From the NCBI RefSeq assembly GCF_000378605.1, contig NZ_KB905155.1:248001-312000 (forward strand): a stretch of 64,000 nucleotides of DNA, read 5' to 3'. The stretch's first letter is position 1. Every line of letters begins with the position of its first letter. Below are positions 27,789 to 35,941 of the stretch, one piece after another. Position numbers and translations under genes: made by a program. This DNA is from Thioalkalivibrio sp. ALJ21 (GTDB taxonomy: Bacteria; Pseudomonadota; Gammaproteobacteria; Ectothiorhodospirales; Ectothiorhodospiraceae). Below the pieces are notes generated by a model. That model saw only the letters and a program-made list of their open reading frames with translations. It made no database searches and had not been told where the DNA came from.

Positions 27789-28109
27789 GAGCTCGACGCG
27801 TACGCCCAGCTTCTGCCCGATCACGCGGGCTACGGTCTCGTGCAGGTCGTCCCCGTTACGGTCATCCAGCCAGGCATCTTCGTCCTCGTTGTAGCCGAAG
27901 TGGGCCGGGCCCTCGGGGGAGGACAGCCAGATCTGCTGCGCAGCCTCCTGGCGGTTCAGGATCATCTGCGCGCCGTCCTCGAACTCGAGGGTCAGGACAC
28001 CATCGATCAGGTCGATGTCCAGGTCGTCGAGACCGTCCTGGTCGCTCAGGCGGTTGTAGATCTCGTCGAGGGTCTGTTCGGCAAATACGGCGAAGGAGGG
28101 CTGGCTCAT
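27786..28109 (-). CDS. cyaY: Frataxin homologue CyaY
   Basis: A 107-residue bacterial frataxin that binds iron and regulates Fe-S cluster assembly with IscS. The acidic first helix (FAEQTLDEIYNRLSD) and the central sheet (LDIDLIDGVLTLEF, ILNRQEAAQQIWLSS, FGYNEDEDAW) are typical. The TAG stop codon lies in the right tip of repeat copy B, so the C-terminus (VRVEL) abuts the element. Promoter not identified. Confidence 0.93.
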   Translation of the reverse strand: MSQPSFAVFAEQTLDEIYNRLSDQDGLDDLDIDLIDGVLTLEFEDGAQMILNRQEAAQQIWLSSPEGPAHFGYNEDEDAWLDDRNGDDLHETVARVIGQKLGVRVEL

Positions 28110-28207
28110 GGGTCTCTCGGTTCGGTCGATGCTTGTGGCGCGGGCAGTATAAAGGAGGAAGCGCTGAAGGAAGCGATGTCGGCGTTCCGGACGGGGTCAA
28201 CGTCTTC

Positions 28208-28576
28208 TTATGCTCGCCAGGCGGCGATGGCCAGGCCCAGCCAGCCGAGGATGAAGGCGGTGCCGCCCAGTGGCGCGATGGCCCCCAGTACGCGCGGGGC
28301 GCCCAGTGCCAGGGCATACAGGCTGCCGGCAAAGAGCAGGATGCCAAGCACGAAGGCTACGGCGCTGGCGGTGGCCCAGCCGCTGGCCAGGTGCGACCAC
28401 AGCGCTGCCAGCAGCAGCAGGGCGAGGGCGTGGATGAAGTGATACTGGACGCCAGTGTGCCAGGTGGTCAGAGCGCGCTCGGACAGCCGTTCCTGCAGGG
28501 CGTGCGCGCCGAAGGCACCGAGCACCACCGCGATGGCGGCGAGCAGGGCCCCGATCACGACCAGGGCGCGGATCAT
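28208..28576 (-). CDS. DUF423 family membrane protein (YgdD-like)
   Basis: A 122-residue protein with four hydrophobic helices and the DUF423 signature VVLGAFGAHALQERL. Function is unknown in the family. The start at 28576 (MIRALVV) gives the family's usual N-terminus; an ATG at 28600 that shares a base with the upstream stop (TAATG) would add eight residues and is a fair alternative. It is downstream of, and probably co-transcribed with, the next gene. Confidence 0.82.
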   Translation of the reverse strand: MIRALVVIGALLAAIAVVLGAFGAHALQERLSERALTTWHTGVQYHFIHALALLLLAALWSHLASGWATASAVAFVLGILLFAGSLYALALGAPRVLGAIAPLGGTAFILGWLGLAIAAWRA

Positions 28577-28599
28577 CGGCTCGGTCTCCGTACCTGGCA

Positions 28600-28938
28600 T
28601 TAGGCGTCGTCGCCCATCTCGCTGTCGTAGTCCTTCCCGGGGATCCAGCCGTGCTCGCGGGCGCGCTCGATCGCTGCATCGTGGATGCGCGTGTGGCGCT
28701 CGCGAAGCTCGGGCGGGAGGTTGGCGATGCGCAGGTCGTACTTGTCCCACTCGGCGTTCACCTGGTCGTGCAGCTGCTGGATGCGCCCGAGGTCCCAGCC
28801 CTCGCAGGTCTCGGTCTCCGGCAGGAAGCCGAAGACCCAGGCATCGCGGATAATATTGCCGACCGGTGTCATCCCGCCGTACAAGTCATTGTGGATGCCG
28901 ATGTAGTGGCGGCGTCCGGAGCGTCTGGCTGTAGTCAT
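28600..28938 (-). CDS. Conserved hypothetical protein
   Basis: A 112-residue soluble protein with no signal peptide. It contains HYIGIHNDLYGGMTPVGN and DAWVFGFLPETETCEGW followed by a helical, charged C-terminal half. The wording of the first motif is familiar from uncharacterised proteobacterial proteins, but no function is known to me. The start at 28938 (MTTARRSGRR) is preferred over an upstream in-frame ATG because the segment between is rich in Cys/Trp and looks non-coding. Confidence 0.65.
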   Translation of the reverse strand: MTTARRSGRRHYIGIHNDLYGGMTPVGNIIRDAWVFGFLPETETCEGWDLGRIQQLHDQVNAEWDKYDLRIANLPPELRERHTRIHDAAIERAREHGWIPGKDYDSEMGDDA

Positions 28939-29003
28939 GCGCGTAGTGTAGAGGCACGCCGGCCAGGCGCAAAGCACATTCTTTACAGACCGGAGAACTC
29001 ACG

Positions 29004-29564
29004 ATGCAACCTGCGGGCGACAGCCTGAATCGAATGCGGATCCGCGTCCTGCTGAAGCTGATGGTGCTGGGCGGTGTAATTGTGTTCGCCGGTATTCTGG
29101 CGAGCTACGCGCTGTCCATGCTGGGGGGCGGTGAGGCCGAGCGCCGCGTTGTCGAGCTGGATGCGATCGCCCCCGGCGAGCTCAAGCGGCTGGACTGGGA
29201 GGGTCGGCGCATTCTGGTGCTGCACAGGGACTCGGCCCTGCAACAGGCGCTGGGCGAGGATGACGAGCTGGTCGATCCGCGCGCCCGCCGGGGCCAGCAG
29301 CCGGATGGACTGGAACTGCCGCTGCGCAGTCTGCGGCCGGAGTGGCTGGTCGTGATCGGCGAGAGCACTGATCTCGGCTGTGAGCTGGACCTGGTGCATC
29401 CGGACGTGGCGGAGGACTGGTCCGGCGGGTTTGTGGATCGCTGCCGCGGGGGGCGCTATGACGCCGCCGGACGGGTGTATGACGGGCAGGACGCCCGGCG
29501 CAACTTGCCCATCCCCGAGTACCGCTTCTCCGGAGACGACCGGCTGATTCTGGGTGGTTCGTGA
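29004..29564 (+). CDS. Rieske-fold membrane-anchored protein lacking cluster ligands
   Basis: A 186-residue protein with one N-terminal membrane helix (LMVLGGVIVFAGILASYALS) and a C-terminal region that follows the Rieske fold of cytochrome bc1 iron-sulfur subunits: ELDLVHP, GGFVDRCRGGRYDAAGRVYDG, then LPIPEYRFSGDDRLILG. The two cluster-binding loops are altered. The usual CTHLGC reads STDLGC and the usual CPCHGS reads DRCRGG, so both His and two of the Cys ligands are absent and a [2Fe-2S] cluster is not expected. Function unknown. Confidence 0.65.
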   Translation: MQPAGDSLNRMRIRVLLKLMVLGGVIVFAGILASYALSMLGGGEAERRVVELDAIAPGELKRLDWEGRRILVLHRDSALQQALGEDDELVDPRARRGQQPDGLELPLRSLRPEWLVVIGESTDLGCELDLVHPDVAEDWSGGFVDRCRGGRYDAAGRVYDGQDARRNLPIPEYRFSGDDRLILGGS

Positions 29565-29598
29565 CCGGTGAGCCGGGCGTGGGTCCCGCGGGTCGGAC

Positions 29599-30354
29599 TC
29601 AGGATTGCGCAGCGGGTGCGTAGACATCGAAACGCACGCTCTTGCCCCTGACGCTGCCCTGGGGTGTGTCGGGACCCAGGGCAGGGGCATGCAGGGGCCG
29701 CTTGACGACGACCCGCCGCGTGGCCGCCTCGCGCAGCCGTTGCAGAGTGGTTTCCGGCTCGGGGTCCGGGTCGCCCTCCATCAAGGCCTGGGTCAGCTGC
29801 ATGTCCTTCTTGACCGCGGCGCGCTTGGCCCGCTCCGGAAACATGGGATCGAATACGGCGGCGACGGGCGGCGTGCTCAGGGTCGCCGGCGCGGCCAGGC
29901 CCGCGTGCAGCGTGATGCGCTCGACGATCGGGGCCAGCGCCTCGTCATGGGCGGCGCGCTGCAGGGCATCCGCCAGCAGCAGGTAGACGACCGGGTGGCG
30001 TTCCCAGGCATCCACGCGGAAGCCGTGCGCGGCCAGCAGCAGCGTATCGCGCCCCAGGCCGGCGGTGGCGTCCACCACATGGCTGTCCCGCGCGATGTTG
30101 CCCATGGCCCGGATCAGGCCCTCTCGCTGATGCCCGCTATGGGCCAGACGATACCCCTGACGACCGGTGGCAAAGTCCAGATGCAGGCACAGTTCGCGCC
30201 GACCCTCCTCACGGATCAGTGACAGACCGTGTGCGCCGACCTCCAGTACCAGGGGCGCCTTGCCCGGGTGACGATAGCCCTGGGCGTGCAGGTAGCGGTC
30301 GATCTCCCGGGCTCGGACCTCCTGCCCGGGTTCTGCGCGGACTTGAAGGGTCAC
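29599..30354 (-). CDS. rsmJ: 16S rRNA (guanine-1516-N2)-methyltransferase RsmJ
   Basis: A 251-residue SAM-dependent methyltransferase. The SAM site is VVDATAGLGRDTLLL and the catalytic-region motif AVFDPMFPERAKRAAVKK is diagnostic of RsmJ (YhiQ), which methylates G1516 of 16S rRNA. The GTG at 30354 is chosen because it lies two bases after the slyX stop; the frame extends further upstream but overlaps slyX. It converges with the Rieske-like gene. Confidence 0.9.
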   Translation of the reverse strand: MTLQVRAEPGQEVRAREIDRYLHAQGYRHPGKAPLVLEVGAHGLSLIREEGRRELCLHLDFATGRQGYRLAHSGHQREGLIRAMGNIARDSHVVDATAGLGRDTLLLAAHGFRVDAWERHPVVYLLLADALQRAAHDEALAPIVERITLHAGLAAPATLSTPPVAAVFDPMFPERAKRAAVKKDMQLTQALMEGDPDPEPETTLQRLREAATRRVVVKRPLHAPALGPDTPQGSVRGKSVRFDVYAPAAQS

Positions 30355-30356
30355 GG

Positions 30357-30599
30357 TCAGTAGTGCGGCGGAGGCGGCTCGTTGCCGTCTCCGGGGCCGC
30401 CGCCCTGGTCCTCGAGTTCCCGCAATCGGTCGCGGAGCCATTGGAGCTGGCGGCGCAGCGCCTGATTCTCCTGCTGGAGCTCGTGCTGGACGCGAGCCTG
30501 CTCGTCCTGGGTGTACTCCTGATGCGCCAGGCGGACTTCCAGCGCCTCGATCCGCGCGATCAGCTCGCGATCGGTACGGGATGGATCAGCTGACGACAT
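30357..30599 (-). CDS. slyX: SlyX family coiled-coil protein
   Basis: An 80-residue protein that is nearly all coiled coil (ELIARIEALEVRLAHQEYT, with QQENQALRRQLQWLRDRL), then a Pro/Gly tail ending PPPPHY, which is the SlyX pattern. Function is unclear in the family. It overlaps the end of the dehydrogenase gene by 14 bp and is followed at two bases by rsmJ, so the three genes form an operon. Confidence 0.9.
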   Translation of the reverse strand: MSSADPSRTDRELIARIEALEVRLAHQEYTQDEQARVQHELQQENQALRRQLQWLRDRLRELEDQGGGPGDGNEPPPPHY

Positions 30600-31566
30600 G
30601 GCGGGGCTGTCCCTGGGCGAAAGAGCGGATGTTGGCCGCGACCTCCTCGATCACGCGCTGGCGGGCACTGCGAGCCGCCCAGGCCGTATGCGGGGTCAGC
30701 ACAAGGTTCGGGATGTCCGCTGCCAGCAGGGGGTGGTCCGCGGGTGGGGGCTCGGGCTCCAGGACGTCGATGCCGGCACCGCCCAGGTGGCCTGCTCGCA
30801 AGTGCCGTGCGAGGGCCTCGGGATCGACCAGACCGCCCCGGGCGGTATTGAGCAGGATTGCCCCAGCGGGCATCTGCCGCAGAGCGTTGTCATCGATCAG
30901 GTTGCGGGTCTCCGGGGACAGCGGGCAATGCAGGCTGATCACGTCGCTGGTCGCCAGGAGCTCGGGCAGCGGGATTAGATCCGCGTCACCCGCAGGCGAG
31001 GGCACCACCTTCCGCAGGCTGGCGGCCACTTGGATCTGCATGCCGAAGGCCCGGGCGACGCGGGCCGTGGCCTGGCCCAGTACGCCATAGCCGATGATGC
31101 CCAGGCGCATGCCCGCCAGGGTCCGGATCGGGTGATCGAGCAGGCAGAACTGGTCGGAGGTGCTCCAGTGGCCGGCGCGGATATCGGCGCGGTAGTCGTC
31201 CAGCCGCGTGACCAGCGTCAGTAGCAGGGCAAATACATGCTGTACCACGGAGTCCGTTGCGTAGTCGCGCGCGTTGCTGACGGTGATGCCGAGCCGGCTG
31301 GCGGCGGCAACATCGATATTGTTGGTGCCCGTAGCTGCCGCGCAGACCAGCTTCAGGTTTGTGGCCGCGGCCAGAAGCGAGTCGTCCAGTACCACCTTGT
31401 TCGTGACCACTACCTCGGCATTTGCAATGCGGGCGGCGATGTCGTCTGTCTCTGTGCGCGGGTGCAGATCCCAGTTGGGTAGCGCCTCGTGCAGGGGGGC
31501 GAGGTCCAGGTCGTCACGATCCACCGTGGACAGGTCGAGAAATACCCCGTGTCGCAGTTCAGTCAT
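30586..31566 (-). CDS. D-2-hydroxyacid dehydrogenase (glycerate/hydroxypyruvate reductase-like)
   Basis: A 326-residue NAD(P)-dependent dehydrogenase. The Rossmann motif is GIIGYGVLGQATARVARAF; catalytic Arg lies in LLNTARGG, Glu downstream, and His in LTPHTAW. The pattern is closest to hydroxypyruvate reductase/glycerate dehydrogenase, which would suit photorespiratory salvage in an autotroph, but other 2-hydroxyacids are possible. The ATG at 31566 (MTELRHGVFLD) is favoured over one four codons earlier. A decayed repeat copy lies just upstream. Confidence 0.85.
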   Translation of the reverse strand: MTELRHGVFLDLSTVDRDDLDLAPLHEALPNWDLHPRTETDDIAARIANAEVVVTNKVVLDDSLLAAATNLKLVCAAATGTNNIDVAAASRLGITVSNARDYATDSVVQHVFALLLTLVTRLDDYRADIRAGHWSTSDQFCLLDHPIRTLAGMRLGIIGYGVLGQATARVARAFGMQIQVAASLRKVVPSPAGDADLIPLPELLATSDVISLHCPLSPETRNLIDDNALRQMPAGAILLNTARGGLVDPEALARHLRAGHLGGAGIDVLEPEPPPADHPLLAADIPNLVLTPHTAWAARSARQRVIEEVAANIRSFAQGQPRHVVS

Positions 31567-31576
31567 GGCGGTTACC

Positions 31577-31693
31577 AAGGGAAAATGACGTTGCGACGCT
31601 TGCGGATAGGAGCAGTACCCCCGGCACGACGCGGCTTGTCTCGGAAAACCTGGGGTACCAACGCGAGCGTGTACATTGATCAGTGTTTCCCAA
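31577..31693. repeat. Decayed copy D of the inverted-repeat element
   Basis: The right end (about 31613-31691) matches copy C closely, including TCGGAAAACCTGGGGTACCA and the tip ATCAGTGTTTCCC. The left side retains only a GGGAAA tip (31579-31584) and has lost the rest, so the element is truncated to about 117 bp. It lies upstream of the dehydrogenase gene and directly next to the terminator of yccA. Confidence 0.7.
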
Positions 31694-31694
31694 C

Positions 31695-31719
31695 AAAAGG
31701 GCCCCGCATCGCGGGGCCC
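31695..31719 (-). terminator. Rho-independent terminator of the yccA-like gene
   Basis: Nine-base arms GGGCCCCGC (31699-31707) and GCGGGGCCC (31711-31719) enclose a three-base loop. On the - strand the stem is followed by TTTTGTT, a classic terminator for the gene ending at 31748. Confidence 0.85.
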
Positions 31720-31747
31720 GAATCGCTTGCCTGCCAGCCTGCGACTG

Positions 31748-32437
31748 TTAGTTGTCGCCCATGAAGGCGTGGAACAGGTTCAGCAGGTGGAGGAACATCA
31801 CATAGAGGTTCGCGTACAGCGAGACCGTCATCATGATGTAGTTGGCCTCCGGGTCGTGGATCATGCGGCTGGTGTCGAACAGGATCGCAGCCGACAGCAG
31901 CAGCACCACGGCCGCCGAGATGGTCAGCGACAGCGCCGGGATCGCCAGGAAGATGTTGGCGACGATCGCCAGTAGCGCGACGATTAGGCCGACCACCAGG
32001 AAGCCACCCAGGAAGCTGAAGTCCTTCTTGGTGGCCAGGGCGTAGCCGGACAGCGCGACAAAGGCGACCGCCGTGGCGGTAAAGGCGTTGCCGACGATCT
32101 GCGGCCCGTTGGGCAGGCCCAGGTACATGCTGAGGATCGGGCCGAGGAAGAAGCCCAGTACGCCGGTGAAGGCGAAGGTCAGCACCAGCCCGAGCGCGGA
32201 ATTGCGCGCGGCATGGATGGCGAACGGCCCGCCAATCAGAACCGCCAGCAGGACCAGCCAGTGCACCGCCGGGGCGCCCACGGCCATTGCCACGAAGGCC
32301 ATCACTGCGCTGAATGCCAGCGTCACAGACAGCAGCATGTAGGTCTGGCGGATGACCTTGTTGGTCGAGATGGTCTCGCTGATGGAACCGGTACTGGACG
32401 GGTTGCGGCTCGAGCGAACGATCTGGTCTCGGGACAC
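31748..32437 (-). CDS. yccA: Bax inhibitor-1/YccA family membrane protein
   Basis: A 229-residue protein with about seven membrane helices (LSVTLAFSAVMAFVAMAVG, ALGLVLTFAFTGVLGFFLG, and others) and the acidic C-terminal region AAILFDTSRMIHDPEANYI typical of the BI-1/YccA family. In E. coli YccA modulates FtsH proteolysis; other members leak calcium. The N-terminal segment is hydrophilic as usual. It is probably monocistronic, ended by the terminator above. Confidence 0.92.
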   Translation of the reverse strand: MSRDQIVRSSRNPSSTGSISETISTNKVIRQTYMLLSVTLAFSAVMAFVAMAVGAPAVHWLVLLAVLIGGPFAIHAARNSALGLVLTFAFTGVLGFFLGPILSMYLGLPNGPQIVGNAFTATAVAFVALSGYALATKKDFSFLGGFLVVGLIVALLAIVANIFLAIPALSLTISAAVVLLLSAAILFDTSRMIHDPEANYIMMTVSLYANLYVMFLHLLNLFHAFMGDN

Positions 32438-32533
32438 GGGTCAACTCCTCATTGGGTTCGTAACCTGCTCAGTGTAGCGATTGACGCGGGTGGGTGCAGC
32501 CCTTTTCGCCGTCCGTGGCGCGGGCTTTCGCCA

Positions 32534-34606
32534 TCACTTGATCGGTTCACCTACACGTTCGGAGATTTCCTTCACCGCGTGGTCGGTGGACTTGAAGATG
32601 TTGTCCTTGCCGATGATGTCCTCGAGCCCGGTACGCTGCATGACCTCCAGTACCTGCGCCTTCACGCCGGCGAAGACCAGGGTGATGCCGCGCGCCTTCA
32701 GGCGGTGCACCAACTGGTGGATGACTTCCTCGCCGGAGGCGTCGATCTCGTTGATGCCCTTGCCGACCACGATCAGATACTTGGCCTGCGGGTGGCGGGC
32801 AATCAGGTCCAGTACCGCGTCCTCGAAGTAGGGGACGTTGGCGAAGTACAGCGAGCCGTCGAAGCGCATCAGGCCGACCTTCTCGTTGGTCTCCAGCCCG
32901 TAGCGCTGGGCCTCGCGAAGCGTCCCGTCGTCGTAGCGGGCCAGTTCGCACACGCGCGGCTGCATGGTGCGGTACAGGTACAGCACGATCGCCAGACCGG
33001 CGCCCATCAGGATGCCGTAGTCGAGGTTCGGGGCCATCGCCAGGGTGGCGATGAAGGTGACCACCGCGGCCGCCCCGTCATGCTTGTTGGCGACCCAGGC
33101 GTGCTTGATCGCCTTGAAGTTGATCAGTCCGACCACGGCCATCATGATGATCGCCGCCAGCACCGACTGCGGCAGGTGATAGATCAGCGGTGTCAGGAAG
33201 AGCAGCGCGATCCCGATAATCACGGCCGTGAATACCGACGCCAGACCGGTGCGGGCACCCGAATTCAGGTTGACCGCCGAGCGCGAGAATGAACCACTGA
33301 CGGGGTAGCCCTGGGTGAAGCCGCCGGCGATGTTGGCCAGGCCCTGTCCCATCAGCTCCTTGCTCGGGTCCAGACGCTGGCCGGTGCGGGCGGCCATGGC
33401 CTTGGCGATCGCAATGGCCTCGGTAAAGCCAACCAGCGCGATTACGAAGGCCGTGGTCAGGAGCGTGGTGATCGTGCCGAAGGTGATCTCCGGGGCGGTG
33501 ATGGACGGCAGACCCTGGGGCACGTTGCCCACGACAGCGCCACCGCCATTGAGCGAGACCTCATCGCCGTCCACTTGCTCGATCCGCCACGAGGTGCGCT
33601 CGGCGCGTTCGCGTTCGGCATCCGTCATGTGATCATCGGCGATGAAGCGTTCGGGTTCGTCGTCCGTCGCCGGGAGTCGGCGCAACGTCGTGTTGCGCAA
33701 CTCGTCGCGCAGCGGGGCGAGCTCGGCGCGCAGTTCGTCACGCTGCAGTTCGGCCTGCTCCTGCTCGAAGCGCAGGGCTGGTGCATCGCCACGGGCCGCC
33801 TCCTGGATCTCGAGTTCCAGTTCGCGCACGCGGTCATCCAGATCGGCCGCCTGTCCCCGCTTCTCCTCGATCTGCTGGGCGAGTTCGACCAACTCGCCAG
33901 GCGCGATCTGGGCCAGCGTGGTGTCGGCCTTGCGCTCGTACCCGATCAGCCAGGAGACCAGGATGGTGACGACCACTGCGACCAGGACGCCCGGAATCTT
34001 CGGGGCGACGCGCTTCATGCCAACCATCAGGGCGATCGCGCCCAGGCCAAAGGCGAGGGTGGGCCAGTGGGTGTGGCCCAGCTCCAGCACGACACCCCAG
34101 AGACCCAGGAGGAAGTGGCCGGAGGTGTCGATCGGAACCCCCAGTAGCTTGTTGATCTGGGACAGCCCGATGATGATCGCGGCGGCGTTGGTAAAGCCGA
34201 CAATCACCGGGTGGGAAATGAAGCTTACCAGCGCGCCCAGCTTGAACAGGCCCATGACCAGCTGGATCACGCCCACGATCAGGGCGAGCGCAATCGCCAG
34301 CATGATGAATTCGGATGAGCCCTCGGCCGCAAGCGGCACCAGGGCCGATGCCGTGAGCAGGGATACCACTGCCACCGGGCCGGTGGCGAGCTGATTCGAG
34401 GAACCCCACAGCGCGGCCACCATTACCGGCAGCAGTGAGGCATAGAGCCCGTATACCGGGGGCAGGCCGGCCAGCTGCGCATAGGCCATGGATTGCGGGA
34501 TCAGGACCAGGGCCACCGAGATCCCGGCGATCAGATCCGCGTTGAGCGTTTCCTTGGTGGGACGCCAGCTCAGGAACGGAAAGATGCGCAGCAGGATCGA
34601 ATTCAT
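32534..34606 (-). CDS. SulP-family anion (sulfate/bicarbonate) transporter with STAS domain and coiled-coil insertion
   Basis: A 690-residue SulP transporter. The N-terminal half has family helices (GISVALVLIPQSMAYAQLAG) and the C-terminus is a STAS domain (YLIVVGKGINEIDASGEEVI). Residues about 225-355 are an insertion not usual in SulP: a charged predicted coiled coil (ELAQQIEEKRGQAADLDDRV and onward) followed by a hydrophilic segment, placed between two membrane blocks. Substrate may be bicarbonate, sulfate or another anion; proximity to carbon genes is weak evidence for bicarbonate. A -10-like TATAAT lies 160 bp upstream. Confidence 0.88.
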   Translation of the reverse strand: MNSILLRIFPFLSWRPTKETLNADLIAGISVALVLIPQSMAYAQLAGLPPVYGLYASLLPVMVAALWGSSNQLATGPVAVVSLLTASALVPLAAEGSSEFIMLAIALALIVGVIQLVMGLFKLGALVSFISHPVIVGFTNAAAIIIGLSQINKLLGVPIDTSGHFLLGLWGVVLELGHTHWPTLAFGLGAIALMVGMKRVAPKIPGVLVAVVVTILVSWLIGYERKADTTLAQIAPGELVELAQQIEEKRGQAADLDDRVRELELEIQEAARGDAPALRFEQEQAELQRDELRAELAPLRDELRNTTLRRLPATDDEPERFIADDHMTDAERERAERTSWRIEQVDGDEVSLNGGGAVVGNVPQGLPSITAPEITFGTITTLLTTAFVIALVGFTEAIAIAKAMAARTGQRLDPSKELMGQGLANIAGGFTQGYPVSGSFSRSAVNLNSGARTGLASVFTAVIIGIALLFLTPLIYHLPQSVLAAIIMMAVVGLINFKAIKHAWVANKHDGAAAVVTFIATLAMAPNLDYGILMGAGLAIVLYLYRTMQPRVCELARYDDGTLREAQRYGLETNEKVGLMRFDGSLYFANVPYFEDAVLDLIARHPQAKYLIVVGKGINEIDASGEEVIHQLVHRLKARGITLVFAGVKAQVLEVMQRTGLEDIIGKDNIFKSTDHAVKEISERVGEPIK

Positions 34607-34766
34607 GGCGGTACTCGCTTGGCCTGTTCGTGACGAAGACGACGGCTAGTCGAGCGATCCCGCGCACCCGGCGCACCCGGGCCGTATGGCTGCCAGGGCC
34701 GTCGTCACGTGATTGGCAGCCATGTCTGGCCCGGGGTTGGGCCGGGCGCAGTCAGGGGAGGGGGGG

Positions 34767-34772
34767 ATTATA
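34767..34772 (-). promoter_or_regulatory. Candidate -10 element for the SulP gene
   Basis: On the - strand this reads TATAAT, a perfect -10 hexamer, within an unusually AT-rich stretch (34767-34850) of the 320-bp gap 34607-34926. No good -35 is found at 16-18 bases, so the call is weak. The rest of the gap contains the terminator at 34866-34901 and no gene. Confidence 0.35.
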
Positions 34773-34865
34773 GAAGGTCGGCTTATTTTCTTCTATCAAA
34801 GGTATTCAATGCGACATATAGCGTAGAGGATATGTGCAAGCGATCGGTTGAACGCCAAAGACCGC

Positions 34866-34901
34866 AAAAAAAAAGCCCCGGTCACCAGTGGCGACCGAGG
34901 C
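34866..34901 (-). terminator. Rho-independent terminator of the Gln-rich exported protein gene
   Basis: GCCCCGGTC (34875-34883) pairs with GACCGAGGC (34893-34901) with one wobble pair. On the - strand the stem is followed by nine Ts. Confidence 0.88.
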
Positions 34902-34926
34902 CTTTCAGCGTATGCTTCGGCGTGGC

Positions 34927-35496
34927 TTACTGCGGGGGTGCCATGCCCGGGCTGCCGCCCTGCTGCATCTCCTGCTGCAGGGTTTCCAGACGCGCGATGA
35001 TGTCATCGATGTCTGGATTCTCTTCGCGCATCGCGGCCATCAGGTCTTCACGCAGTGATTCCTGAGCGGAGATGATCTCCTCGTCCTGCGCAACCGCCTG
35101 CTGGGCCTCCTGCAGGTTCATCTGCGCCTGCTGGACGTCTTCGGACTGGATCACCTGCTGGCGTTCTTCGGCACTCAGGTCCGGGTCGCGCAGGCGTTCT
35201 TCGGCGCCTTCTAGGGTTTCAAGATCCTGGCGCGGCTGGTAACCGGCCTGTTCCATCTTGTCGAGCACGAGGTTTTCAAGCTCTTCGCCCTTGCGCTCCA
35301 GATCGGGGTTGTTCTCGATCGCCTGCTGCTGGGTCTCGGCCAGGGTTTGCTGCAGCTGCTGCATTTCCATTTGCGGGTTGGCTCCGCCTTCCTGCTGCCC
35401 CTGCTGGCCCATGCCCTGGGCCATCACCAGCGGGCTGGCGAGCGCGAGCGCGGCGGCGGCAATCAAACCGGCTAGAGGCCGGGAACGGTTCGTCAT
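34927..35496 (-). CDS. Exported Gln/Glu-rich helical protein of unknown function
   Basis: A 189-residue protein with a signal peptide (LAGLIAAAALALASPLVMA, cleaved near AQG). The mature part is rich in Gln and Glu, largely predicted helical or coiled coil (LQQTLAETQQQAIENN, MNLQEAQQAVAQDEEII), with a Met/Gln/Gly-rich N-terminal segment and a GGSPGMAPP tail. No cysteines or known domain are seen. It may be a periplasmic chaperone-like or DUF4168-type protein; that is a guess. It is monocistronic with its own terminator. Confidence 0.7.
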   Translation of the reverse strand: MTNRSRPLAGLIAAAALALASPLVMAQGMGQQGQQEGGANPQMEMQQLQQTLAETQQQAIENNPDLERKGEELENLVLDKMEQAGYQPRQDLETLEGAEERLRDPDLSAEERQQVIQSEDVQQAQMNLQEAQQAVAQDEEIISAQESLREDLMAAMREENPDIDDIIARLETLQQEMQQGGSPGMAPPQ

Positions 35497-35625
35497 AACA
35501 ACTCTCCTCGTGAAAGTACGGTGGGAAGCTTAGTGCGTGGCGACTTAACAACAGCTTAACAGGGGCAGGCCGAGGTTTCCGGGGCACCCCGGTTTCCGTT
35601 GCAGGCTTCTCGTTTTTCGCCGCTC

Positions 35626-35941
35626 TCGGGAAACCCTGATCCATGTACACGCTCGCGCTCGAGTCGCTTTTGCGTGCGAACAAGGCGCGGTGACTGCCGC
35701 GCAGTCATTCTGCACAAGGGAGCCGCAACGCCGTGCGCGCGCCCGTTTTTGATAACAACGGGCGGCCGAGCCCCTTCGTTCATTAAGTTGCGGGGTTGGT
35801 ACCCTAGGTTCCCCGATCCTGCGTTGCGCCCCGATTCAATCAAGAACGGGCGGGTAGAACCACTACCCTCTGCACGACGCGTCTTGCCTCGGAAAACCTG
35901 GGGTACCAACGCGAGTGTGTACATTAATCAGTGTTTCCCTT
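35626..35941. repeat. MITE-like inverted-repeat element, copy C (316 bp, inverted relative to A and B)
   Basis: The longest copy. Its ends read GGGAAACCCTGATCCATG and, at the right, CATTAATCAGTGTTTCCC, so the terminal repeats have diverged at several positions and the flanking TA is lost. Internally it has the GTTGGTACCC...GGGTACCAAC pairing, the GGGTAG-CTACCC hairpin, and the GTGCAG-CTGCGC hairpin of the family. It fills most of the 427-bp gap between the exported protein gene and the methyltransferase; its right tip encodes the last residues and stop of the latter. Confidence 0.85.
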
